A stretch of DNA of 64,000 bases from Pachyseris speciosa. Taxonomy: Eukaryota; Cnidaria; Anthozoa; Scleractinia; Pachyseridae. The notes beneath the pieces were generated by a model. That model did not search any database. It was not told the origin of the DNA and was given only the letters and a program-made list of their open reading frames with translations. The stretch is from NCBI GenBank assembly GCA_016490735.1, contig JAEMWC010000995.1, positions 216,001 through 280,000 of the forward strand, written 5' to 3'. A program made the translations under genes and the position numbers. Shown here piece after piece: positions 54,863 through 64,000 of the stretch (positions within the stretch are counted from its first letter, which is position 1; every line of letters starts with the position of its first letter).

Positions 54863-57800
54863 TCATCGTGCTTTGCGTCCAATCTGTAGCTCATACTTGT
54901 GACTGTTGATCCACTTGCACATCTTTCCCATTTGCAAACCACGTAGGGGTGATCGCGGAAATTTTCTGAAATGTTTGTACTGCCTGCCACGTGTTTCTTG
55001 GAATGCATCTGCATGGACAAGCAGGTTCACAATTTTTATCAGATCATTTCTTGTGGTTTTAACAAAATGTTTTCCAGACCTCTTCATCAGATTACACTCC
55101 TTTGATACGTTGAGCACTGTTGCTCTTGCAACAGGTAACATGCGAGCTACCCTTGTAACTGCTGCACGTGTAAGATTAGGGCCCAACTTCCTGATTCCTT
55201 CTTTTATGGAGTTATTGTCATGTTCCACCTCAAGGTCAATGGGAACATTCTTACCTCTACCCCCGTGATTGTTGACACCACGGTTCCAGCGTTGCCGATA
55301 GGCCTGTCGTGGACTTAAAATGGCCTGCTGTTGAAGTTGGAGATATAATGCTTCAAGAGCATATTTGCTGCTTCCCCATCAGTATAGAAATGAAGTAGTA
55401 GAAACTTCCAGCAGCGCATGATGCGGTCCCCATCACCTTCAGCTACAGCATCAGTGAAGTTCATGTACAGTAGACCATGGTCCATGAGACTACACTGATA
55501 ATTGAACATATCATCGGATTCTTCTGTGGAAAAAGATGAAGGCTGTACACTTTGGGGTGTGGGGGGATCATCAATGAAGAGCCCATGTGAGCTCTCATGG
55601 TTGCGACGATGCTGTCCATTGTACCTAAAAAATGATAAATATTTTATTAGCAAATAAATCATGCCATTAAAACTCTAAAAAAAATTTATAACATTGTTGT
55701 ACTTGTAGTACATGAAAGGGTTATTAACAAAGGGAGGGATGCAATGCAAGTTCTTGGTGTGGGGTGCTGCCAAAAAAATTTCATTAAAAAGAGTAAAGGT
55801 TCATTCTTCTTAGGTAGCCCTCTGACTGGAATAATACAATTAATTAATCTAGCAGCTCATCACAACTATCCTGGTTTCAAGAGCTTTTCAAGCAACTAAG
55901 GGCATTTCCACTCCTGACCGGATGGGATGCTATCCATTGTAAGGTTACTATTCCCCAACCCCACCCTCAGCATTGTTAGAGTTCATCCTTTACCTCCAGA
56001 GGCAATTTTTTTCGTAAAATAAAAAGTTATGTTGCATACAATATATCACCTGTGTCAGGCAATAAACTTCCTAAAGTTATAGGGGCGGTCAATCATGTTA
56101 CAAATAGGGGAGGAACAATACTGCTTTCAAAATACAGATCTTTTGAAGACAAGATTGGAGTCAAAAATTTGTTTATGTTGATGATAAGATTGGTGATAAA
56201 AATTTGGTTATGACTTAGTGTCATAACCAAGTTAAGGCACTATTATCCAATTTGCACTCTTAGGGGTTAAGGGCTTGTGTCTTATCCAAGAATACTACAC
56301 ATTGACCAAAATTGAAGTTTACCGGAATGTTTTGTCACATCCCCTGAATCTGCAAGGAAACCGACCATCTGGCGTCATCTGGGCTTGATGGGCTTGTTGG
56401 ATGTCATGATCTTGACGAGCCTGATCAATGATACTGTTGTAGGACTTTTCATCCACAATAAATTGATCCACAATTAATGAAGCAATATTTCTTAGGTAAA
56501 TGCTTTTGGCCATCTTGTCATATCTGGAGTCATCTCTTGGGTAGCGGTGCACTGTTGGTACTCCATCAATCTCAACCATGCCAAGAATCTTCATAGCACT
56601 AGCCACAATCCGAGCCTTGACTGCCAACAAGAACATCTGCTTGTTCGGAGCATAAGCATGGTGTGCATCAGCCTTTACATTTCTTCGGTTTATTGAATTG
56701 CGGTCAGCAAACAGGGTACATTTGTCATTGGCAGACACTGTCGAGTAGAACCTTTCATAGATTAACTGCAAATGGAAAGACTACAAATAAATATATATCC
56801 CAAGAAACAATAAACACAGACAGGACATTACTGTCCAAAATCTAACTTCAAATTGCAATCGTTGGTAACAAAGTACCTCTTACATTGCCAAACCAAAGAA
56901 AGAGTGCTCTCGATTCTTATAAGCCCAGACTATAAACAGCTCAGTACTGGGAAATAAAACACTCCAGGTATCAAGTGGAAAAGTAATTTTGACAACAAAT
57001 TTCACTGGAAAGGGAAGATACATGAAAAGATGAACTTACAGAAAGGAACTTTAACTCAGCATACCAGTCAGCAATTTCTAAATGTACGCCATCAAGCCTC
57101 TCATCGGGAGTAAAACCATTCGCCAGTGATGCCACGCAATTTACAGCTCTCTCTACAGATAGTTGGTCTCCAACAACTCCTACTTTGTTGTAGACAGTCT
57201 TTCCTTGTGATGAATGCTGAGGGACACAGGAATGGATCTGGTGCATTGCCTGGTTGATTCCATCTGTTGTATTTTCATTATGGAATATAACACCAAGACA
57301 TTCCTGACAAATCAAGACAAATCATCTGTGTGAAGGTTACAAACTTTAACATAGGCTAAGGAGATCAAACTTCTTCATAAGACAGATCAACTTTTATATT
57401 TGGTGTGATTATGAAGAAGCCAATAATAAAAGTTGGCTCTTAGGATAACTCTTATCAACAAATATAAGATTACTTAACAGTTAAGTACTGGCATGAAGTG
57501 TTAAACAGAGGATGGTTGGATGGATGGATTAATTGATTGATTCAACTGTACACATTCCATCAAGGAACCATCAGAGATGTCATTACATATATTGAGATAT
57601 AATATAAATTGTTATATACCTACACTTTCACTCAACAAAAGGAGTACTGCGATTGGTTGATTCTTGGTCACGTGCCCCTGACCAAATTCAAATGTATCCC
57701 GACCGGGATACAATTCCGCAATTGTTGCCCGCGCGCCCGGATACAGCAGCACGTGATTAGTGCATGACTAAAAAGTGGCATGATCTTCAGCACGTGCTCA

Positions 57801-60800
57801 TGTCAGCTTGATTGCCGAGGCAGACCTGAGAACACTGCCATTTTTCAGTTTTATAAACCAATGATAATACAAACGTTATGGAACCCGAGACTAAAATGTA
57901 TCTCATGTATCAGCCGAAGAAATTCAGCATCTAATAGGAGGAAAAGATTCGGAAAATACAAGAAAGGCATGTTCTACTTTTTCAGGTACTTTTAAACGTT
58001 TGTAAATTATTCATTCAGCAGGCTTGTGAATAAAGACATGTTTTTGTAATGCCGTCGTTGTTTGTTTATCAGTTCATTTTGCTGTGATTGTTGAAGGGAA
58101 AGTCTCGGTATATAACAAAGCACTTAATGTATGATCCCTCAGGAAACTAGTTAGTTTTGTTTTCCCTCGAGTCCTGATGTTTCCTGAGACGAAGTCGAGG
58201 GAAACATCAGGACTCGAGGGAAAACAAAACTAACTGTTTCCCTCGGGACCATACATTAAGTGTATAATGTAAAAGGAAGACATGTAACAATTCTCACCTT
58301 TTCTGATTTTGTTGTCATCTCCTTTGAATGGCAGTGAGGGATGTGAGAGGTCACAACATCTTTACAGAAAGACAGATAGGGTATTTCTTCCGTTAATACT
58401 CTTTCCATTAAACGAATATAGTTTCCCCTCTGAGAAATATGGTCTGGGCCTGTAAGTATGACTTTGTAATTCTCCAGCTCCATAACAGAGTTACATAATG
58501 GCTTGTCATCTGGCAAATGATTGCCCGAGACCCTGTTAGTGACCTTCACATGGTTAATCCAATGATGATCTTTGTTCTGATTGTCCTCAGTCATTTACCT
58601 GAATCTCAGAAAAATGTCTAAATTGTCAAAAGCAATTTTCCATCCAGGTCCAATCTCACTTTCAGTAACATTCCCTCTGGTGTTGCCGCTTCCTACAACA
58701 GAGGTGTCGGTGTTGAAGCCTTCACAATGAATTGCAGAAACTGTTGGACATGTATGGAATGTGGCCCCAGTCACCACTTCATTGCCAGCAATAACAGGTT
58801 GATTTGCTAAGGCAGAAGAAGGTGTTGCCTGGCTCAAGCTACCATGAGGATTCATAGAACCTGCTGGACAAGTATGGAGTGTGCCACCAGTCACCACATT
58901 GTTACCAGCAACAACAGTTGGGTTTGTGATGTTGGAAGGAGGTGTCAGCTGGGTACTACTCAAGCCCCCAAGAAGAGTTGAAGAAGCTGTCTCACATGTT
59001 TGGAATGTGGGGCTACACACCTCATGGCTGCCAGGAACATCAGTTGAATTTCCAGACAGGACATTGGAAACCTGCATTACTGATGAGCAAGGCAAATTTA
59101 GATCTTCTGCATGATCTTGGCGTAAGTGCAAAGACAGCACAGCTTCATCTTTTCTTTTCTGTTTCAGCAACTCAGCATTAAACAACTGGCCAAATTCATC
59201 AGATTTCTTATTGAAAAATGAAGGTGATACTCCAAGCCGCAAGGTGGAAAGGAAATTGCACATGGCCTAATAAATCAAAATAAAAGAAAAATAAATTGTT
59301 AAACAAATTTATTTCATATATTCAGCCACAGCTTTTGCTCTATCAATGTCCATTTCAACAGTCCTATGTTTCTGCAAATGTAGTAGTGAAATGTTAATGT
59401 TGTGGTTTAACTTTGGTTTAAAATTCTTTAAACCAGTCTGGCTTGATTTTGCATAGTCCTAAATTCACTATCATAATTTGAAACAAAGGGAACCACAGAT
59501 CAAACTGGTTTTAAAAATTTTACACCTGAGGTAAATTTAAACTACAACATTGCGATAAATAATAAAATGGAAGTCTTCATCCAATAGTTAAGTGCTCAGA
59601 GTATTAACTAGAGCTGCGAATATAATTATAGGTTTGTGGAATTCATTTTTTGTCTCTTTAATGTTTAATGTACCGGTCATTTTTATGCTCAGACAATAAT
59701 GGCAATGAACATAGAGAATTTCACTTGAATGTTTAGAACTCAATTGAATTTTTTAATTCACATTAAATCTTAAATTTCCCTCACATGGAAGCCTGTGTAC
59801 TTTATCAGTGTTGTGACCATCAGCTGCACAGCATTCATGCTCTGACAGCGTTGCTTCAAAACAACAGCTGCTGCCACCACCACACTTGGTAACCACTTTT
59901 CTTCATCTGATTCGGAACTTTTTCTTTGAGCTGGGGTAGCTGCTGTCATCAGTACAGAATACAGTAAAGGGCAGCGATTATTCAAGTCAGCACTGACTTT
60001 TTTTAAGGATAGATCTTGCATCTCTGCAGCAGATGATTTCCTTAGCAGTGGAGGATCTTTTTTAGATACCATAGCACAGCACTCTTTCCAAATTTCTTTC
60101 AGAAAAAGCTTACACATTTGAGCTCTTAATTCATTGACACGAAACACTGCTCTGGCGATGTCACTCCATGTACCCTGCAGCAAGGTTCTGCCAAGGGGTT
60201 CAAGCTCAGTTTTCAGCTTGCGATGCTTGACTTGTGATGGCCAGGAAACTGAAACCTTTTAGTGATAATAAAACGACATCTATCAGTGTTACGGTACAGT
60301 ATGGTATGGGTTCATCATTGTTTTGACTCTCCTTCCTATACCACAATATGTCAAAACTGATCCCACATGAACATCTACAAATATAGCTCGTCCCTTCTTG
60401 CCTTTTACAGTGGGGAGCTATGAGAGGGGCTATGCAGACCAGTACATAAAATGGATTTAAAACTGAAAAAGGTGAGAAAATGAATCATGAATAATTGTTC
60501 AAGTACCCTTGTCCATGGTCACATCTCTTGCAAAATAGCTGATTGCCATACATGTAGTTGCCAATAAGGATGACTCACTCACTAATTTGTTTTTGTTTGT
60601 CAAACTAAAATCAGGCTACATTCAATAACATATTCAATGGTACAGCGAGCTGGAAGTTACAAAAATGGTTATAGGTACGCTCACTTGAAAATGATGAAAA
60701 TCAATTAGCTCAACAAAGGTTAAAGGTCGAAATAACCAGGAAATTGGCACACGATCTGTATAATCTACAGTAGAATCTCGGTTTCTTGAACTTCCTAGAG

Positions 60801-61438
60801 AAATGAAAATTGCTTCACGAAATCAGGAGGTTCGAGAACTACACAAACCGGGGTTCGAATTATGCAATGAAATTAAATAGGACTAATTTCATACCTTTAC
60901 ACCGAGTTCCTTGTTCGGCTTTACCGAACCTGACGCCTCGAGTGAAAGGTTGCTGTCCAAAGAAGTACAAGTGGTAGGGCGAGGTGTTGCAATCGGCGAA
61001 AGCTCGCAATAAAATTGATTTCCACCCGAGGTTGGCACAGGGCTGCTTGTGCACGTTGCGGACGGATTTACCGGCGTGGGATGTCGAGGAACTTCCCATT
61101 CCCAATTCAAGGCTTCGCGCCGCTTGCCCAAATCTCCTGCTTCGCATTTCGTTTTCCACGGCATCAATGTTTTCTACGAGTTTCTGCCGCTTTTCGACCA
61201 GTCTTTTACACGAACGACAACAAAACGGTAACCCAACACGTCCAACACAGCTTGTTGAAATCGACGGAAGAAAGTCGAACAAATGTGCTAAATTTCGCGG
61301 GATTTTTAGCAAAAGGTCAGTGATAGCCGCCTTTACATCTGTTCTAACGTAATACCTTTGCCCCGTATCGACTCCTTTTCTACAGAGAATGCAAGTCTCA
61401 TACATATTATTAGCATTACAAAGCGTTTCCATATTCAT
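54863..61438 (-). pseudogene. Multi-exon transposase-like gene of the 12.4-kb transposon
   Basis: Exons on the minus strand: 61438-60895, 60248-59785, 59266-58298, 57303-57040, 56765-56323 and 55624-54863, with GT/AG signals. Exon 1 has a cysteine-rich motif (CILC, CVGRVGLPFCCRSC). Exon 2 has CPLLYSVLMTAA and LKQRCQSMNAVQLMVTTLI. Exon 3 has a low-complexity linker with a repeated segment (VVTGGTLHTCP, VVTGATFHTCP), then FDNLDIFLRFR, a TAA at 58595-58597, and MTEDNQNKDHHW in the same frame. Exons 5-6 encode FADRNSINRRNVKAD and a spliced C2H2 finger (CRFRGCDKTF...H...H). A frameshift near 55375 precedes SPRQAYRQRWNRGVNNHGGR. The catalytic acids could not be assigned. Inactive. Confidence 0.7.
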
Positions 61439-61805
61439 TCCTTTGCCGCCTCAGCCGCCATTTTGAAACTAAATGCTAATTTATGCGGTATGGTTGATTC
61501 TCGCAATTTTAATTATGCCATATTAACGCCGAGAGATTTACGTCATCAGTATGGAATTTCTGGCGGCGAATCGCAGACGTCTCTCTTCGCCTTTCGCACG
61601 TAGTAGCGGGAGCGAATGAGAGGCGGCTGTATTGTAGTAAATTTAATTGTAGGGTGAATGTTGTTGAGATATGTGGTGAAAGTGTTGAGATCGTCTACTG
61701 AGTGTGTCCATATCATAAAAATGTCATCTATAAAGCGCCACCAGGTATGCGGTTGGTAGTGGATATCTTCACACGTCGTCACTGCTCCTTATTGCGCAGA
61801 GCGTG

Positions 61806-61829
61806 GATATCCATCCTAATCCTGGCCCA
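61806..61829 (+). other. 2A-like motif in PLE 2
   Basis: It encodes the same DIHPNPGP as PLE 1. One C is missing directly after it, so the following ORF lies in a different frame. Confidence 0.5.
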
Positions 61830-61834
61830 CTGCT

Positions 61835-63160
61835 GTGCATATTCTGAACGCCTTCACTAACCCTGAACAACGCAAGCTCTTCAACAAAGTTAAACGCTTA
61901 CAGGTAAAGATTACCCGCTACGAACACCATGAATCCAACTACAACCACTACTGCTATCACAACATCATTCCTAAAGGATTACTTATTAAATGCAGACCTG
62001 CCATTGACTCGACCTTTCATGAACACTTCCACCAACAGTGGAAAGGTCTATTAAGAAGAACATCTAAAAACATGCTCAAACTTCTTAAACGTCAATGCTG
62101 CGAACAGTTACAACGTTTAAGAGCAGAATTCATGGACAACATTCACCCTACAATTAAATTTACTTCCAATTATTCTTTCTCATCCATACCCTTTCTGGAC
62201 GTCAACGTGTCACTGAACAACGGTAAAATCACTACTGATCTTTACACTAAGGCTACTGACAAACATCTCTACTTGTTACAATCCTCTTGCCATCCCAGAC
62301 ACAGCAAAAGAGCTATTCCATTCAGTTTAGCTCTCAGACTTCGACGCATCTGCTCTTCTGACGAAACTTTCGCACTCCGTCTTAACGAACTTAAGTCTTA
62401 TCCCAACAAACGTGGGTACAATCTCTCTTACCTCAACAACGAAATACAACGCGTTTACAACATTTCACGTACCGAAGCACTTGCCCCCAAACAACGCAAT
62501 TCCGATACTAACCAGCCTACACGTGTACCCCTTGTCATAACATACAATCCAGCTATTCGCTCCGTATCATCTATTATTCACAAACACTTCAACATTTTAT
62601 CTTCATCTCCCCGCTGCGTTGACGTTTTCAAGGCTGCCCCTCTTGTTGCTTTCCGACGTTCTAACAATCTTAACGATCTATTGGTCAGTGCTAAACTACG
62701 TAAACCTGCTAAAAATAATCAACCCCTTGGTGCCTTTCGCTGTGGCCACAACTGTTTAACATGCAACTACATAACTAATGGACTTACAACCTATACTTTT
62801 CATTCCACCGGCGAAACTAGATTTATCAAACATCACATTGACTGTAATTCCAAAAATGTCATATACATGGTACAATGCAATCACTGTCACAAACAATACA
62901 TAGGCGAAACTAAACGACGACTTAAGGACCGTTTCAACGAACATCGTAGAACAGTCGACAAACAAACCAACAGCTCTAAACCCACTGCAGTATCAGAACA
63001 TTTTCTCTCTAACGGTCACAGCGCTTCTGACATGCAACTAATTCCACTAGAACTGTCCAAATCTAATCGTGACGGTGTACGAAGAGCCAGAGAAGCATAT
63101 CTAATTGATAGAGGTCAAACTCTTGAACCGTTAGGTATCAACAGAAAAGAAGAAATATAA
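61835..63160 (+). CDS. Deletion-derivative PLE protein: N-terminal region fused to linker and GIY-YIG endonuclease
   Basis: A 441-codon open frame without an ATG at its head (the first potential codon is GTG). Residues 1-100 match the PLE 1 N-terminal region; at about 62138 the sequence jumps from RLRAEFMD to NIHPTIKFTSNYSF, deleting the RT catalytic core, and then runs uninterrupted through the RT end, linker and endonuclease (CGHNCLTC, VIYMVQCNHCHKQYIGETKR, RFNEHRR) to TAA. It lacks the frameshifts of copy 1 in the shared part. Whether it is translated is unknown; it could supply endonuclease without reverse transcriptase. Confidence 0.65.
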   Translation: MHILNAFTNPEQRKLFNKVKRLQVKITRYEHHESNYNHYCYHNIIPKGLLIKCRPAIDSTFHEHFHQQWKGLLRRTSKNMLKLLKRQCCEQLQRLRAEFMDNIHPTIKFTSNYSFSSIPFLDVNVSLNNGKITTDLYTKATDKHLYLLQSSCHPRHSKRAIPFSLALRLRRICSSDETFALRLNELKSYPNKRGYNLSYLNNEIQRVYNISRTEALAPKQRNSDTNQPTRVPLVITYNPAIRSVSSIIHKHFNILSSSPRCVDVFKAAPLVAFRRSNNLNDLLVSAKLRKPAKNNQPLGAFRCGHNCLTCNYITNGLTTYTFHSTGETRFIKHHIDCNSKNVIYMVQCNHCHKQYIGETKRRLKDRFNEHRRTVDKQTNSSKPTAVSEHFLSNGHSASDMQLIPLELSKSNRDGVRRAREAYLIDRGQTLEPLGINRKEEI

Positions 63161-63325
63161 TACCTATCTTTTTGTTTTCTTGTTACGTTTTTTTCAAATT
63201 TTCAAACTGTAACGTTTTTTTATTTTACGTTGTATTGTTTACCTTTATTATAATATCATGTTACATGTACAACTTTTTTTAAAACTGTAACGTCGTTTCA
63301 TCTTAGGGTCATAATATGTAACACC

Positions 63326-63354
63326 CTGATGAAGGAAGGCTGTGCCTCCCGAAA
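63326..63354 (+). ncRNA. Hammerhead ribozyme-like motif in PLE 2
   Basis: CTGATGA (63326-63332), stem II GGAAGGC-TGT-GCCTCC, GAAA (63351-63354), then ATAT and cleavage-site T; flanking ACC/GGT gives a short stem I. Same sequence as the two motifs in PLE 1. Confidence 0.5.
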
Positions 63355-63510
63355 TATTGGTTTAAATATATATTCCTAGCCGTGTAACCAGCCTTGCTTG
63401 TTTCTTACCGTTTTCTAGTTTACAATTTTATAGCTGGTTAGATCTATTACAGGATCCGGCTCTTCTTTTTTGCAACGGTGGTCCTTGCTATTTAGTATTT
63501 TCTATTATTT

Positions 63511-64000
63511 TAGAGTTTGTTTCTTCCTCCCTTTTTGCTACCGGTAATGCGTCTCACTACATTAAATAAGTCCCCCCTCTCTCTAATCTATCACCCCCAA
63601 ACCGGCGGGGGCGGGGGAATACAAAAAAAAAACATCCAAGGGAAGGTAGCTGAAAAAAATTAATGCAAAGAAGAAGTCAATAAAAAAAGTTCCCGCAGTG
63701 TGAGTTGCACTGTCGGGCTGACAAACTGTGCCTGCCTGAAGGGTACCTTGGCAGCCGCTTTATGTGGCAGTATTGTTATTCCGGGTAGAACTTCCCATTT
63801 CTCTGCAATTAGGAAAACCAGTCTGATACATTTTGTGCGCAGCAACCTCATCATGGATTCTGGTTACCAAAAATCCTTGCAGAAACACCCTTATGGATAA
63901 ACATGGTTTAAAAGTGATAAAACCAGGGCTATAAACAGCTATCCTACTTGATTCGTTTGCACTTTCAAGCAAGCACATACCGAGTTTTGAAAGCCTCGAC
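63511..64000. other. Right end of the window, nothing firmly recognised
   Basis: A short G-rich tract (GGCGGGGGCGGGGG) lies near 63604 and an A run near 63622. Minus-strand frames at 63660-63978 have no recognised domain. Confidence 0.35.

Larger units (their letters stand above)
49224..61633. mobile_element. 12.4-kb DNA transposon with helicase and transposase genes (AcademH-like)
   Basis: Terminal inverted repeats of about 98 bp (49224-49321 and 61536-61633) begin AATACAGCCGCCTCTCATTC. Inside are a + strand RecQ-like helicase gene and a convergent minus-strand multi-exon gene of the transposase-like class found in many coral repeats (DUF6589-type). An SF2 helicase plus an Academ-type transposase is the description I recall for the AcademH lineage; the assignment is from memory and unchecked. 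No target duplication is visible because PLE sequence abuts both ends. Both genes are broken. Confidence 0.65.
61638..63510 (+). mobile_element. Penelope-like element 2 with inverted 5' end and internal deletion
   Basis: Bases 61638-61760 are PLE sequence in minus sense (RFIDDIFMIWTHS); from about 61765 the sense is plus and runs through coding sequence, the terminal repeat (about 63230-63417) and on into leader sequence matching 48950-49030, ending near 63510. The inverted 5' piece resembles twin-priming products. The 3' end passing through the repeat into leader suggests a tandem template. Confidence 0.75.

Noticed and set aside
63660..63978. Overlapping 64-72 codon ORFs on both strands
   Set aside because: No domain or splice evidence; the window ends too soon to judge.

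Overview
The window looks like nuclear DNA of a cnidarian, most likely a stony coral or a close anthozoan relative. It is AT-rich and holds one recognisable intron-rich host gene, a receptor tyrosine kinase on the + strand. Most of the rest is nested mobile DNA: Penelope-like elements (PLEs) with GIY-YIG endonucleases and hammerhead ribozymes, a Crypton-type tyrosine-recombinase gene, a helicase-plus-transposase DNA transposon resembling AcademH, IS630-, hAT- and LINE-type remnants, and many fold-back MITEs. The species call is inference from this mixture; no marker gene fixes it.

Layout. Bases 1-4236 hold a compact block of intronless genes of double-stranded DNA virus type: two fibre-like ORFs, a collagen-like stalk plus laminin-G-like head, a phospholipase A2-like protein, a two-helix membrane protein and, convergent, a zinc-ribbon protein. 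Several are interrupted, so this looks like an endogenous, decaying element cut by the left window edge. Bases 4.2-9.0 kb are non-coding with inverted-repeat elements. Bases 9027-25257 carry ten exons (FN3 domain, transmembrane helix, complete kinase domain, stop) whose intron phases all agree. Its introns hold an IS630-like transposon, a LINE remnant, fold-back elements, PLE pieces with a well-formed hammerhead ribozyme, and microsatellites. Bases 27-29.6 kb are PLE and LINE fragments.

Bases 30.3-43.5 kb are bounded by a long inverted repeat. The left arm is split by an insertion of about 7.9 kb (31095-39038). That insertion is itself composite: an intact 450-residue Crypton-like recombinase gene with about 2 kb of its own flanks, interrupted by a 5888-bp element (31548-37435). 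The inner element has 12-bp terminal inverted repeats, a 6-bp target duplication, short-motif clusters near both ends and a 105-bp tandem array. I could not assign it to a known family, and it is my best candidate for something undescribed.

Bases 45.3-49.2 kb hold a near full-length but frameshifted PLE. Bases 49224-61633 are a 12.4-kb DNA transposon with about 98-bp terminal repeats, a RecQ-like helicase gene and a convergent multi-exon transposase-like gene, both broken by nonsense and frameshift mutations. A 2.3-kb long-TIR element with an 8-bp target duplication sits in the last codons of the helicase. A second PLE (61638-63510), with inverted 5' end and deleted reverse-transcriptase core, abuts the right terminus. 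Apart from the kinase gene and the recombinase, almost every protein-coding unit here is damaged.
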